Source: Sediminicola sp963974715 (GTDB lineage Bacteria > Bacteroidota > Bacteroidia > Flavobacteriales > Flavobacteriaceae). Taken from it: 64,000 nucleotides of DNA. Position numbers and translations under genes: made by a program. Below are positions 8,687-16,736 of this stretch, in pieces. The notes beneath the pieces were generated by a model. It was not told the origin of the DNA. It saw nothing but the letters and a program-made list of their open reading frames with translations, and did not search any database. Location: assembly GCA_963974715.1 (NCBI GenBank), contig CAXBDK010000009.1:124001-188000 (forward strand), given 5' to 3'. Position 1 is the stretch's first letter. Each line of letters begins with the position of its first letter.

Positions 8687-9427
8687 ATGGATCATTCATA
8701 CAACAAAGTTGCCCTGGTAACCGGATCTTCTAGAGGTATCGGGGCGGAAATAGCAAAGGAACTGGCCAAAGCCGGTGCAAAGGTAGTTGTGAACTACGCC
8801 GGAAATGGAACCGCCGCTGAACAGGTAGTTGAAAATATTAAAAATCAGGGTGGGGAGGCGATTGCCCTTCAAGCAGATGTTAGTAAACCGGACCAAGTAG
8901 CAAAACTGTTTGATGGTGCTATTCAGCATTATGGGAAAATTGATGTATTGGTAAACAATGCAGGAATTATGATCAATTCCTTGATAAAGGATACCACTGA
9001 TGAAGATTTTACAAGACAGTTGGATGTAAATTTAAAGGGAGTCTTTTACACCCTAAGGGAAGCCGCTACCAAATTGGCCGGCAACGGAAGTATCATCAAT
9101 ATTTCTACATCGGTAAACCGACTTATGCTGCCTACCTATGGGCCTTACGTGGCCACAAAATCCGCTGTGGAACAATTGACACGTGTGTTCGCCAAAGAGG
9201 TGGGAGGCCGTGGCATCAATGTAAATTCAGTTTCGCCCGGTCCTACGGATACGGAGCTATTTACGAAAGGTAAACCGCAAGAAGTGATCGATCGTTTGGC
9301 CGCTCTTTCCGCCTTTGACCGTATAGGTAAACCGGCAGATATTGCCAGCGTAGTGGTATTTCTTGCCAGTGATGGGGCCAAATGGATTTCTGCTCAAAAT
9401 ATAGGTGCTAATGGGGCGATGGCCTAA
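8687..9427 (+). CDS. Short-chain dehydrogenase/reductase (SDR 1), FabG-like
   Basis: A 246-residue classical SDR. The frame is open from 8615, but ATG at 8687 puts the cofactor motif at the usual place (TGSSRGIG, residues 12-19) and removes an unlikely N-terminal tail. It has NNAG and the catalytic Y154-xxx-K158 (YVATK). The ARG in the glycine motif suggests NADP(H) preference, by family rule. It is the first of three plus-strand genes behind an AraC regulator. The substrate is unknown; FabG-like names are often assigned loosely to this branch, so a role in stress or xenobiotic carbonyl reduction is as likely as lipid synthesis. Confidence 0.92.
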   Translation: MDHSYNKVALVTGSSRGIGAEIAKELAKAGAKVVVNYAGNGTAAEQVVENIKNQGGEAIALQADVSKPDQVAKLFDGAIQHYGKIDVLVNNAGIMINSLIKDTTDEDFTRQLDVNLKGVFYTLREAATKLAGNGSIINISTSVNRLMLPTYGPYVATKSAVEQLTRVFAKEVGGRGINVNSVSPGPTDTELFTKGKPQEVIDRLAALSAFDRIGKPADIASVVVFLASDGAKWISAQNIGANGAMA

Positions 9428-9437
9428 AAAAGTATAG

Positions 9438-9911
9438 ATGATGAAAACATTCTCAAATTCAATATTGATGGGCACTTTGGGTGCAATGGCCGTATTTATT
9501 TCATTCTCCCTACAATGGCCAACGTGGGTATTATTTGTCGCTTGGGTCAGTTATTATCTATTTGGGATGTCGATCAAAGCATCGGCCAAGACGTTATTGA
9601 ATATTACTGCCGGTTTTTTTATGGGTATGCTCATAACTACGGTTGCAGCGGTATTGCCTGAACAACTTGGAAGATTCTCGCTACCAATAACTGTTTTTAT
9701 CTGTATCAGTTTCCTTCCATATTTGAGCAAGATCAAGGGCTTGAACAATATCCCGGCGTGGTTTCTGGGCCTGATAGTTTATTTCGGTGTACACCCGACA
9801 TTGGCTTTCCAACCAATATTCGATATTTTTATTTCGCTTGTTGCAGGGTTCGCTTTCGCTTTCTTGAACCATAGGGCTACAAATCTTACGTCCAGGATCG
9901 TTAAAAATTAA
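9438..9911 (+). CDS. DUF1097-family membrane protein
   Basis: A 157-residue hydrophobic protein with about five membrane segments, including WPTWVLFVAWVSYYLFGM and TAGFFMGMLITTVAAVLP. The pattern fits the DUF1097 family, whose function is unknown. It starts 10 bases after the SDR stop and is followed 4 bases later by a DoxX gene, so the three are almost certainly cotranscribed. A transport or membrane-redox support role is possible but not shown. Confidence 0.8.
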   Translation: MMKTFSNSILMGTLGAMAVFISFSLQWPTWVLFVAWVSYYLFGMSIKASAKTLLNITAGFFMGMLITTVAAVLPEQLGRFSLPITVFICISFLPYLSKIKGLNNIPAWFLGLIVYFGVHPTLAFQPIFDIFISLVAGFAFAFLNHRATNLTSRIVKN

Positions 9912-9915
9912 CAAT

Positions 9916-10326
9916 ATGAATAGTATAAAGAATATACACCCGCCCATTGATAATGATCTGGGACTCCTGATAATTAGATCGATTGCCTGTATTTCTTTGT
10001 TTGTACGACATGGTATGGAAAAGCTATTTCGTTTTAATGAAATGCTTGAAATATTTCCTGATCCTTTACATGTTGGGAAGTTACCAAGTTTGATTTTTGC
10101 ATTACTTACGGATGGTGTATTATCGGTGTTCGTTTTGGTCGGTTTATTTACCCGATGGAGCACACTGATCATTTCAGTTAACCTAACAATAGCTTTTTTT
10201 GTTTTTCACAGAGCGAACTTGGATGGGGGGGAAATAGCATTTGTTTATTTAGGGATAATGATACTGATCTATTTATGTGGACCGGGAAAATATAGTGTGG
10301 ACCATAAATTGGGGAACCCATATTAA
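9916..10326 (+). CDS. DoxX-family membrane protein
   Basis: A 136-residue protein with four predicted membrane helices and the family's RHGMEKLF segment after the first helix. DoxX proteins are small membrane partners in thiosulfate oxidation or in oxidative-stress complexes in other bacteria; here the role is not established. It is the third gene of the SDR, DUF1097, DoxX unit, with only 4 bases before its start. It converges with the aldehyde dehydrogenase gene on the other strand. A second, unrelated-looking DoxX protein is at 48027-48404. Confidence 0.85.
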   Translation: MNSIKNIHPPIDNDLGLLIIRSIACISLFVRHGMEKLFRFNEMLEIFPDPLHVGKLPSLIFALLTDGVLSVFVLVGLFTRWSTLIISVNLTIAFFVFHRANLDGGEIAFVYLGIMILIYLCGPGKYSVDHKLGNPY

Positions 10327-10398
10327 ACTTTTTGATAGAAGTTAAAAACAGCGGTTTTTTGCTTCGGATGAAGGCTTTTTTGCGATGCATGACCTGGT

Positions 10399-11793
10399 TC
10401 ACAAATAGTTGCTTTTAAAAACGGTCATTTTGGTCCTTGTCATTTCATCCATTGTATATGATATTCCTCCCATGCCCATACCCGACGAATCCCTCCCGCC
10501 AAATGGCATCCAGTCCACCCTGAACGCCGTATGGTCGTTTACCATAACAGCGGTGGCGTTCAATTTTTTGACAGTGTCCAGGGCAACATCCATATTTTTG
10601 GTGAAGACAGCGGCCTGAAAGTGGAACTCTAGGGCATTTGCCTTTTTGATCGCCATATTACGGTCCGTAAATGGGTAAATACATACTACAGGGCCAAAAA
10701 TTTCCTTGCTGGAGACTTTTGATCTTTCCGATGGATCCAAAAGGACCGTAGGTTGAAATAGGGTCTTGGAAATTCTTTTTCCCCCTGTGATCAATGTTGC
10801 CCCCTCCACAAGGGCCTCATTGACCCATTCTTCCACACGGTCCACCTCTTTTGCGGAAATCAAAGGACCTACATCCGTATTTTTATCCCATGGGTTTCCC
10901 ACGGTCAGTTTGTTGGTTTCCGCTAAGAACTTTTCCATAAAAAGATCGCAGATATCCCGGTTCACATAAATTTTCTGGACAGAGACGCACACTTGGCCGG
11001 CATGATAAAAACTTCCCTTTACCAGATCGGGTATCATTTCATCATAATCGGCATCGCTTTCCACAATAACGGGGGCCGCACCACCATGCTCCAACGCACA
11101 TCTTGTACCAGCTGAGAGTTTACTTCTCAGGTGCCATCCGACATTTGCGGACCCGATAAAAGAGAAAAAGTTAATTCGACGGTCGGTAACCATGGCTTCC
11201 GCAATTTTGTTGGTACAAAGTACGATCTGCAACCATCCGCTCGGCAATCCCGCTTCCTCTAAAATTTTGGCTAGGGCAAGGCTTGAAAGAGGTGTTGTTA
11301 GGGACGGTTTAAAAATAACGGGGCAACCCGCCGCAATTGCGGGAACTATTTGATGGACCGCTAAATTCAGGGGATGGTTGAAGGCACTGATGGCGGCCAC
11401 AACCCCAATGGGCTCCCGATAGGTAAATGCCATCCTGTGCAAGGAAGCCTCGGTCAGTGCCATGGGCACTTGCTCCCCTTTGATTTCCGGGATATGCGCC
11501 GCTGCCATTTTGACCCCTGTGATGGCCCTTTGAACCTCTGCTTTTGAATCTTTATAGGGTTTTCCGCCTTCGCTCAAAGCCAACAGCGTTAATTCCTCCA
11601 TTCTTTCGGCCATTATGGAAGCCGCCCTTTCCAGTATGTCCATTCTTTTGTAGGCCGGAATCCATTGCGCCTGATCGGTGAACAGGTTTTGAGCGGTTTC
11701 GATACTGTTTTCAAGGTCGCTTAGGGATATCGGGGCCAACTCTTTGATCAGTCTTTGGTCGTACGGGGATGTTATTTTTATTACGGTTTCCAT
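10399..11793 (-). CDS. NAD(P)-dependent aldehyde dehydrogenase
   Basis: A 464-residue ALDH-superfamily enzyme that oxidises an aldehyde to the acid. The catalytic set is visible: N139 (SAFNHP), K162 (FKPS), E235 in LEHGGAAP and the nucleophile C269 in HAGQVCVS. LEHGG replaces the more common LELGG, a modest variant. It is the last gene of a collinear minus-strand cluster (Crp/Fnr, DJ-1-like, ABM, HbpS-like, SDR, Dps, ALDH). It starts 9 bases after dps. The company of Dps and DJ-1-like proteins suggests removal of reactive aldehydes during oxidative stress. Confidence 0.93.
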   Translation of the reverse strand: METVIKITSPYDQRLIKELAPISLSDLENSIETAQNLFTDQAQWIPAYKRMDILERAASIMAERMEELTLLALSEGGKPYKDSKAEVQRAITGVKMAAAHIPEIKGEQVPMALTEASLHRMAFTYREPIGVVAAISAFNHPLNLAVHQIVPAIAAGCPVIFKPSLTTPLSSLALAKILEEAGLPSGWLQIVLCTNKIAEAMVTDRRINFFSFIGSANVGWHLRSKLSAGTRCALEHGGAAPVIVESDADYDEMIPDLVKGSFYHAGQVCVSVQKIYVNRDICDLFMEKFLAETNKLTVGNPWDKNTDVGPLISAKEVDRVEEWVNEALVEGATLITGGKRISKTLFQPTVLLDPSERSKVSSKEIFGPVVCIYPFTDRNMAIKKANALEFHFQAAVFTKNMDVALDTVKKLNATAVMVNDHTAFRVDWMPFGGRDSSGMGMGGISYTMDEMTRTKMTVFKSNYL

Positions 11794-11802
11794 AGTTTCT
11801 TT

Positions 11803-12273
11803 TTAAATATGTGAGCGTAACATCCATGCCATCTTTTCATGATCTTGCATCAGTCCTGTAATAAAGTCACTCGTGCCCAAGTCGTTAAATTCAGCTTCAA
11901 ACCTATTTATATGCTCCCTTAAGGCCCTAATTATAAATTCGTGGTCAAGCAAAAGTCCGTTCATAAAGCCCATGCTATCTTTTTGATCATTCTCCGATTC
12001 ATTTAAATTAGTTAAGACCAAAAATGCTTTGAGCGTCGCCGGTGCATAATGGCCCAATGAACGTATACGCTCGGCAATGCTGTCGATATTGGCGTCCAAT
12101 TGCTCAAATTGTGTTTCAAAAAACCGGTGCTTTTCATAAAAGTCCATGCCCTCCACATTCCAATGGGCATTCCTTGTTTTTGTATAAAGGACAACTTCAT
12201 CCGCTAAAATTTTTGAGAGTTCATGGACAACACCTTGTCGGTCCCTATCCGATATTCCAATGTTTGTGGTCAT
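11803..12273 (-). CDS. dps: Dps-family ferritin-like DNA-protecting protein
   Basis: A 156-residue mini-ferritin. The ferroxidase residues keep the spacing of E. coli Dps: H37 (RNAHWNVEG), H49, then D64 and E68 in NIDSIAERIR. By family it forms a dodecamer that oxidises Fe(II) with hydrogen peroxide and stores iron. The N-terminus is short and lacks a lysine-rich DNA-binding tail, so direct DNA binding is doubtful. It sits between an SDR (21 bases upstream) and the ALDH (9 bases downstream) in the minus-strand cluster, pointing to an oxidative-stress operon. Confidence 0.95.
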   Translation of the reverse strand: MTTNIGISDRDRQGVVHELSKILADEVVLYTKTRNAHWNVEGMDFYEKHRFFETQFEQLDANIDSIAERIRSLGHYAPATLKAFLVLTNLNESENDQKDSMGFMNGLLLDHEFIIRALREHINRFEAEFNDLGTSDFITGLMQDHEKMAWMLRSHI

Positions 12274-12294
12274 ATTTCTGTTTTTTGGTCATTA

Positions 12295-13038
12295 TTAAAA
12301 ATCCTGGACCGTAGGTCTTATTACGATTTCGTTGATATCGACATCCGCAGGTTGTTCGATGGCAAAGGCTATCGCCCTGGCCACCGAAGCGGCGGGAATG
12401 GCCAATTGATAAAACTCGTTTACGCCTACGGCACTGTCCTTGTGGTTCGTGCCGAATTTTAATTCAGAATCTACCGCACCTGGCTCAATGGTGGTGGTCC
12501 TGATGTCACGCCCTACTTCTTGCCTCAATCCATCGGTGATGGCACGTACGGCATATTTGGTACCACTGTAAACGGTACCACCGGGACTGAAAACCTTGAT
12601 TCCGGCAACGGAGCCCAGATTTATAATGTGGCCCGATTCCTGTTTTTGAAAAATAGGCAATGCCGCGGCAATGCCATAGAGCACCCCTTTAATATTTATG
12701 TCGATCATGCTGTCCCACTCCTCGGTCCTTACTTCTGCCATAGGCGCAATGGGCATGATACCGGCATTGTTGATAAGCACATCGAGCTTACCGTAGGCGG
12801 TAACGGCTTTATCCACTAGGGCCTGTACTTGCTCTTTGCTGGTCACGTTCGTTACTTGGTATAGAGCCGTGCCTCCATTTGCGGTAATCCCGTTTACGAC
12901 TTTTTGCAATTTATCCTTGCGCCTTGCGCCAAGAACTAGAAGGGCGCCCTTTTCGGCAAGATGTTTGGCTGTTTCCGCACCAATGCCGCTACTGGCTCCC
13001 GTTATTACGATTACTTTGTTGTGAATGTTATTTTCCAT
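12295..13038 (-). CDS. Short-chain dehydrogenase/reductase (SDR 2)
   Basis: A 247-residue classical SDR. Motifs: TGASSGIG (13-20), NNAG (90-93), S143, Y157-xxx-K161. The end DVDINEIVIRPTVQ is shared with SDR 3 (15992-16735), and the two are clear paralogues of the YdfG/serine-3-dehydrogenase-like branch. ARRKDKL after the second strand suggests NADP(H). It is encoded 69 bases downstream of an HbpS/GlcG-like gene and 21 bases upstream of dps. The substrate is unknown. Confidence 0.93.
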   Translation of the reverse strand: MENNIHNKVIVITGASSGIGAETAKHLAEKGALLVLGARRKDKLQKVVNGITANGGTALYQVTNVTSKEQVQALVDKAVTAYGKLDVLINNAGIMPIAPMAEVRTEEWDSMIDINIKGVLYGIAAALPIFQKQESGHIINLGSVAGIKVFSPGGTVYSGTKYAVRAITDGLRQEVGRDIRTTTIEPGAVDSELKFGTNHKDSAVGVNEFYQLAIPAASVARAIAFAIEQPADVDINEIVIRPTVQDF

Positions 13039-13107
13039 GTTGGTTCTATTTTATCTATTAAATGTTGTTCGGTCCAAGTTCCCGTAAAATAGGCCTTTGA
13101 TCTGAGT

Positions 13108-13509
13108 CTATACTATTGCATGGGCCGCTGCGGTCGCTACCGTATGGTCCTGTTCCACGGTTCCTCCCGATACACCAATGGCGCCAATTATTTTATGGTC
13201 GGCATTTTTTAGTACCACGCCGCCCCCAAATGAAATGAGGCTACCGTTGGAATGTTCTATATTGTATAAAAAGCCTCCTGGTTGTGATAGCTTTCCGATT
13301 TCGCCCGAATCCATATCGAAAAAACGGGAGGTCTTCGCCTTCTTAATGGCGATATCGGCGCAGCCTAAAAGGGCGCCATCCATCCGGCAGAAGGATTGTA
13401 TATTGGCTCCCCCATCCACAATTGCGATGTTCATGGCAACCCCCATTTTTTTTGCCCTGGCCTTGGCAACTTCCAAAATTCTTTCGGCCTGTTCCAACGT
13501 AATGTTCAT
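13108..13509 (-). CDS. GlcG/HbpS-family protein
   Basis: A 133-residue protein of the GlcG/HbpS family: an N-terminal ALE-type helix, MGVAMNIAIVDGGANIQSF, and the glycine-rich end GAIGVSGGTVEQDHTVATAA. Relatives bind haem or cobalamin in some species (HbpS acts extracellularly with a redox-sensing two-component system), and others sit in glycolate or diol operons. No signal peptide is seen here, so this copy is probably cytoplasmic. Its place in the redox cluster is compatible with a haem- or redox-linked job, but that is inference. Confidence 0.88.
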   Translation of the reverse strand: MNITLEQAERILEVAKARAKKMGVAMNIAIVDGGANIQSFCRMDGALLGCADIAIKKAKTSRFFDMDSGEIGKLSQPGGFLYNIEHSNGSLISFGGGVVLKNADHKIIGAIGVSGGTVEQDHTVATAAAHAIV

Positions 13510-13555
13510 GTCCTATTTTATTGTTTGTCATTTATAACCGCTTTTCTAGAAATCT

Positions 13556-13858
13556 TTATTCCAAAGGACTGGTCGGAACAATCTCCCTATGGTCCAGTAA
13601 AGGGACTATCTGTCCCAATAGCAGTTCCTGAAAATGTGGTGAATTCCGATGTTCCGTAACAGCGGCTTCGCCGGTATATCCTTCAAAAAGCAGTAAGGTG
13701 TTGGAATCCAAATTACTTTGGTGGATGTTATAGAACAGGTTGCCATTTTCCTTTACACTTTCGTCCCGAACGGTCCTTAACAGTTTTAAAACGGTGTCGA
13801 TATGACCTTCCCTTACTTTCCATGTGGCAAATACGTGAACTGGATTTTTATTCTCCAT
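13556..13858 (-). CDS. ABM-domain putative quinol monooxygenase (YgiN-like)
   Basis: About 100 residues from ATG at 13858 (MENKNPVHVFATWKVREGH). The frame continues to 13921 but the extra residues do not look like part of the fold. Family features are VFATWKVREGHIDTVLKLL, FYNIHQSNLDSNTLLLFEGY and HRNSPHFQELL. ABM proteins are small ferredoxin-like dimers; YgiN cycles quinols in E. coli. It is encoded between the DJ-1-like and HbpS-like genes of the minus-strand cluster. A two-domain exported relative is at 29540-30382. Confidence 0.88.
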   Translation of the reverse strand: MENKNPVHVFATWKVREGHIDTVLKLLRTVRDESVKENGNLFYNIHQSNLDSNTLLLFEGYTGEAAVTEHRNSPHFQELLLGQIVPLLDHREIVPTSPLE

Positions 13859-13952
13859 TTGATTTTTTTTACAATTAGTAGTAGTTGAACTATTATAACA
13901 GGTATTTAATAATGGCCCCACCGGATATTCGGGGAGGCCATTACAATGGCCC

Positions 13953-14750
13953 TTATTTTTTGGGCGATTCCAGGATGGCTATCATTTTTTCGGCTACCCC
14001 TTTTGCCGAGGCAGGATTTTGCCCGGTGACGAGGTTACCATCCGCAATACTGTGGGCGGACCATGTGGCGGCGGCATGAAATTTTGCCCCCTGTTCGGTC
14101 AGGGCCGTTTCAAGCAGAAAAGGAACGTCGGCCATCGCATAGGCTTTTTCTTCCTCATCGGTGAAAGAAGTGATGTTCTTGCCTTTTACCAAATAGGAGC
14201 CATCGCTCAATTTTACGTTCAATAATGCTACGGGACCGTGACATACGGCGCCTACCACTGCATTGCGTTCATAGGTTTCCCTGACCACGTTTTTTAGGAG
14301 CGTATTTTCAGGCATATCCACCATCGGGGCCAATCCACCGGGCACAAAAATGGCATCATAACCTTTCACGTCGACGTCTGAAAGCTTAACGGCTTTTTGC
14401 ATCGCTTCCCATCCTTTTCCCGTCAAAAAAGCCAGGTTGTCGGGATCGTTTGCCAAATTAAGCGCATCCAGATAGGGCGTATCTCCCGTTAAGCTGGCAA
14501 AATCTATTTGATAATCCGCTCTGTCGAATTCTGCATAGGGGTGTGCCACCTCTGGTAGGAAGATTCCGGTTCTCCTGTTGTTGGGTCCAATGGCATTGGC
14601 ATTGGATACAATGATCAAAATTTTCTTTTTCATGTCTGTTGCTGTTTTACTTGTTGTTGTTTTATGTTTTAATGATGTGTGCTGCACAGTATCCTGTGCA
14701 TTGGAAGAAAAAAGGGTAAGCGCCATAGTGAAGGCCATAATTGTTTTCAT
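13953..14750 (-). CDS. DJ-1/PfpI-family protein (Hsp31-like), possibly exported
   Basis: A 265-residue class I glutamine-amidotransferase-like protein. The nucleophile elbow is AVCHGP (C170-H171) and the supporting glutamate is in LPEVAHPY (E67), as in Hsp31-type glyoxalase III and chaperone proteins. The first 18 residues (MKTIMAFTMALTLFSSNAQ) look like a signal peptide. A second candidate start at 14633 (MKKKILIIVSN) would give a cytoplasmic protein, so the location is uncertain. Upstream lies a TAACTTTG -7 box and a Crp/Fnr-type palindrome. Likely role: methylglyoxal or damaged-protein handling. Confidence 0.9.
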   Translation of the reverse strand: MKTIMAFTMALTLFSSNAQDTVQHTSLKHKTTTSKTATDMKKKILIIVSNANAIGPNNRRTGIFLPEVAHPYAEFDRADYQIDFASLTGDTPYLDALNLANDPDNLAFLTGKGWEAMQKAVKLSDVDVKGYDAIFVPGGLAPMVDMPENTLLKNVVRETYERNAVVGAVCHGPVALLNVKLSDGSYLVKGKNITSFTDEEEKAYAMADVPFLLETALTEQGAKFHAAATWSAHSIADGNLVTGQNPASAKGVAEKMIAILESPKK

Positions 14751-14787
14751 GTCCGTAAATTTTAATTGTTATTAAATATTTATAGGA

Positions 14788-14856
14788 CAAAGTTATGTCA
14801 GCCTACCTCTTGGATACGATGAGGCAAGTCACAGAAAAAGTGTGATTCAAATCACT
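14788..14856 (-). promoter_or_regulatory. Promoter with Crp/Fnr-type site before the DJ-1-like gene
   Basis: The minus-strand -7 box TAACTTTG occupies 14788-14795. TGTGA-TTCAAA-TCACT at 14841-14856 contains the perfect palindrome GTGATT-CA-AATCAC and matches the general Crp half-site rule (TGTGA, six bases, TCACA). Its centre is about 67 bases upstream of the expected start, a usual activator position. The Crp/Fnr gene at 14877-15446 is directly upstream. Confidence 0.6.
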
Positions 14857-14876
14857 TTAAAAAGTGTTATGGGATA

Positions 14877-15446
14877 TTATTTCTGGGTGGAGTACAGTCT
14901 GCTCAAGGTTTCCCGGCTTACCCCCAAATATTCGGCAATATATTTCTTGGGGATTTTTTGAATCAGGTTGGGATACTGGTTGGCGAATTCCTCATAGCGT
15001 TGCTGGGGAGTGCCGGAAAGCAAGGAAATGATCCTTTGTTGAAGGGACATATACCCATTGGTAAGTTTTATCCGAAAGAAATGCTCCATTTTCGGAAGGA
15101 GCACGGAAAGCCTTTCCCTGCCATCCAACGTAAGGCACAAAACCTCTCCCGGCTCCATACATAGGACATACATATTCGCCTTCTTTTGGTTGAAATAAGC
15201 AATGTAGTCCGACATCCACCAATTTTCGGTGGCGAATTGTACAATATGTTCCTTTCCGTTCCCATCAAGGTAAAAGACCCTGAAAATGCCGGACATAATT
15301 AGATATTCATACTTTGCATCATCGCCCTGTTGGATCAAATATTGATTTTTCAATACTTTTCTTATCGTAAAAAATGGTTTCACCGATTCAAATTCCTCTT
15401 CGGTCATAGGGCTGATCTGTTCAATATGTTTTCGAAGCTTTTCCAT
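14877..15446 (-). CDS. Crp/Fnr-family transcriptional regulator
   Basis: A 189-residue regulator with an N-terminal cyclic-nucleotide-binding-like beta-roll (LIQQGDDAKYEYLIMSGIFRVFYLDGNGKEHIVQF) and a C-terminal winged helix (IPKKYIAEYLGVSRETLSRLY). The ligand pocket lacks an obvious cAMP-binding signature, as is common in Bacteroidota members. It is the promoter-most gene of the seven-gene minus-strand redox cluster. The palindrome at 14841-14856, just past its own stop, is a probable binding site controlling the DJ-1-like gene and those beyond. Confidence 0.9.
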   Translation of the reverse strand: MEKLRKHIEQISPMTEEEFESVKPFFTIRKVLKNQYLIQQGDDAKYEYLIMSGIFRVFYLDGNGKEHIVQFATENWWMSDYIAYFNQKKANMYVLCMEPGEVLCLTLDGRERLSVLLPKMEHFFRIKLTNGYMSLQQRIISLLSGTPQQRYEEFANQYPNLIQKIPKKYIAEYLGVSRETLSRLYSTQK

Positions 15447-15991
15447 GGTAAAATATAAATAAAAATTTTAAAATATCGATGGGATTTAATGGCTTGGCCT
15501 GGGTTTTTAGCCCTAGCGGGGGTGGAGCCGCCTAAATATTATTTTGGTTTTCCGCCCTGCCCCCCGAAAACTTGCCCCAAGTTTGTTACGGCTTAAAAAA
15601 TGAAACCCTATGTGCTTAAGTATCCTAAAAATGGAATCATTTGGATATACGTAAAAGCGGTATTCCTTTAGCCGTATCATTATCTCCTGAACTGTTGATC
15701 CTGAACTTGGATCATCCGTTTCTCATCTTCAAGGGAAAAATACGGTCCATAGGAAATATCGCCGATCAAGAAGTTTTTGTGGTAGCTTGGCCCTACCGTT
15801 CTCCTTTTAAATGCCTAAGGCCGTATTTTTGGTAACGTATCTCTGTTGGAACGTTGATCGGTATATCAAATCGATCAAAAGCCCAATTTTCCCTAGGGGA
15901 TTCACGATTTGAACACATCATGTAGTGATTTGGATACGTAGGAATCTCTTTTGTGGGGGACCTTTGTGTTATTAATCTAAATGAAAAGAAC
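15447..15991. other. Divergent intergenic region between Crp/Fnr and SDR 3
   Basis: About 545 bases without a credible gene. It holds one copy of a dispersed repeat (15539-15590) and an AT-rich stretch before SDR 3, where CCTTTGTG (about 15960) may be part of the promoter. The short plus-strand frame at 15641-15835 has no recognisable features. Confidence 0.5.
15539..15590. repeat. Dispersed intergenic repeat, copy 1
   Basis: TTATTTTGGTTTTCCG followed, after a GC-rich stretch, by CTTGCCCCAAGTTTGT. A related arrangement occurs at 62930-62982 (TTATTTTAGTTTTCCG and CCTGCCCCAAAGTTGT). Both are in non-coding DNA and in the same orientation. Similarity is imperfect. Confidence 0.4.
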
Positions 15992-16735
15992 ATGGAAAAC
16001 ATTAAAGGAAAAGTAATCGCAATTACAGGGGCAAGTAGTGGAATCGGCGAAGCCATTGCCCACCACCTATCAGGTCTAGGGGCCAAAGTGGCCTTAGGGG
16101 CAAGACGGTTGGACAAGTTGGAACGTATCGCAAAAGAGATTTCAAAAAATGGGGGACAGGCCATTTATAAAAAATTGGATGTCACACAGCCCGATGGGAT
16201 GAAAGATTTTGTGGAATTTACCTTGGCCGAATTTAAGACGCTGGACGTATTTATCAACAATGCCGGATTGATGCCCCTTTCGATGATCAATGCCTACAAA
16301 ATTGGGGAATGGCACAAAATGATCGACGTGAACATAAAGGGGGTCTTGCACGGTATTGCCGCAGCACTTCCTTTTTTTGAGGAAAAGGACAATGGACAGT
16401 TTATAAACATAACTTCGGTTGGCGATCGTTGGGTAGGTCCCACATCAACGGTCTATAGCGCGACAAAATTTGCGGTAAGGGCCATTTCGGACGGCCTTAG
16501 ACAGGAAGTCAGCGAGAATATCCGTGTGACAATAGTGGCCCCCGGCGCCACGGAATCCGAATTGGCGGAGACCATTTCCGATCCCGAACTGAAAAAAATG
16601 GCCGTAGAGCAGTTCAGGACCAACCTATTGCCTGCCTTGGCCATTGCCAAAGCGGTTGCTTATGCGGTTTCCCAACCGAAGGACGTGGACGTTAATGAAC
16701 TGGTGGTAAGGCCCACTGCCCAAAAATCATTTTAA
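15992..16735 (+). CDS. Short-chain dehydrogenase/reductase (SDR 3)
   Basis: A 247-residue classical SDR, paralogue of SDR 2. ATG at 15992 (MENIKGKVIAITGASSGIG) is preferred over an upstream in-frame extension to 15953. Motifs: TGASSGIG (12-19), NNAG (89-92), S142, Y155-xxx-K159, and the shared end DVDVNELVVRPTAQ. GARR after the second strand suggests NADP(H). The next gene starts 1 base after its stop, so the two are translationally linked. Confidence 0.93.
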   Translation: MENIKGKVIAITGASSGIGEAIAHHLSGLGAKVALGARRLDKLERIAKEISKNGGQAIYKKLDVTQPDGMKDFVEFTLAEFKTLDVFINNAGLMPLSMINAYKIGEWHKMIDVNIKGVLHGIAAALPFFEEKDNGQFINITSVGDRWVGPTSTVYSATKFAVRAISDGLRQEVSENIRVTIVAPGATESELAETISDPELKKMAVEQFRTNLLPALAIAKAVAYAVSQPKDVDVNELVVRPTAQKSF

Positions 16736-16736
16736 A

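Noticed and set aside
10344..10359. AAAAAC-AGCG-GTTTTT hairpin as a bidirectional terminator between DoxX and ALDH
   Set aside because: The stem is almost entirely A-T and too weak to call, although the convergent gap would suit a terminator.
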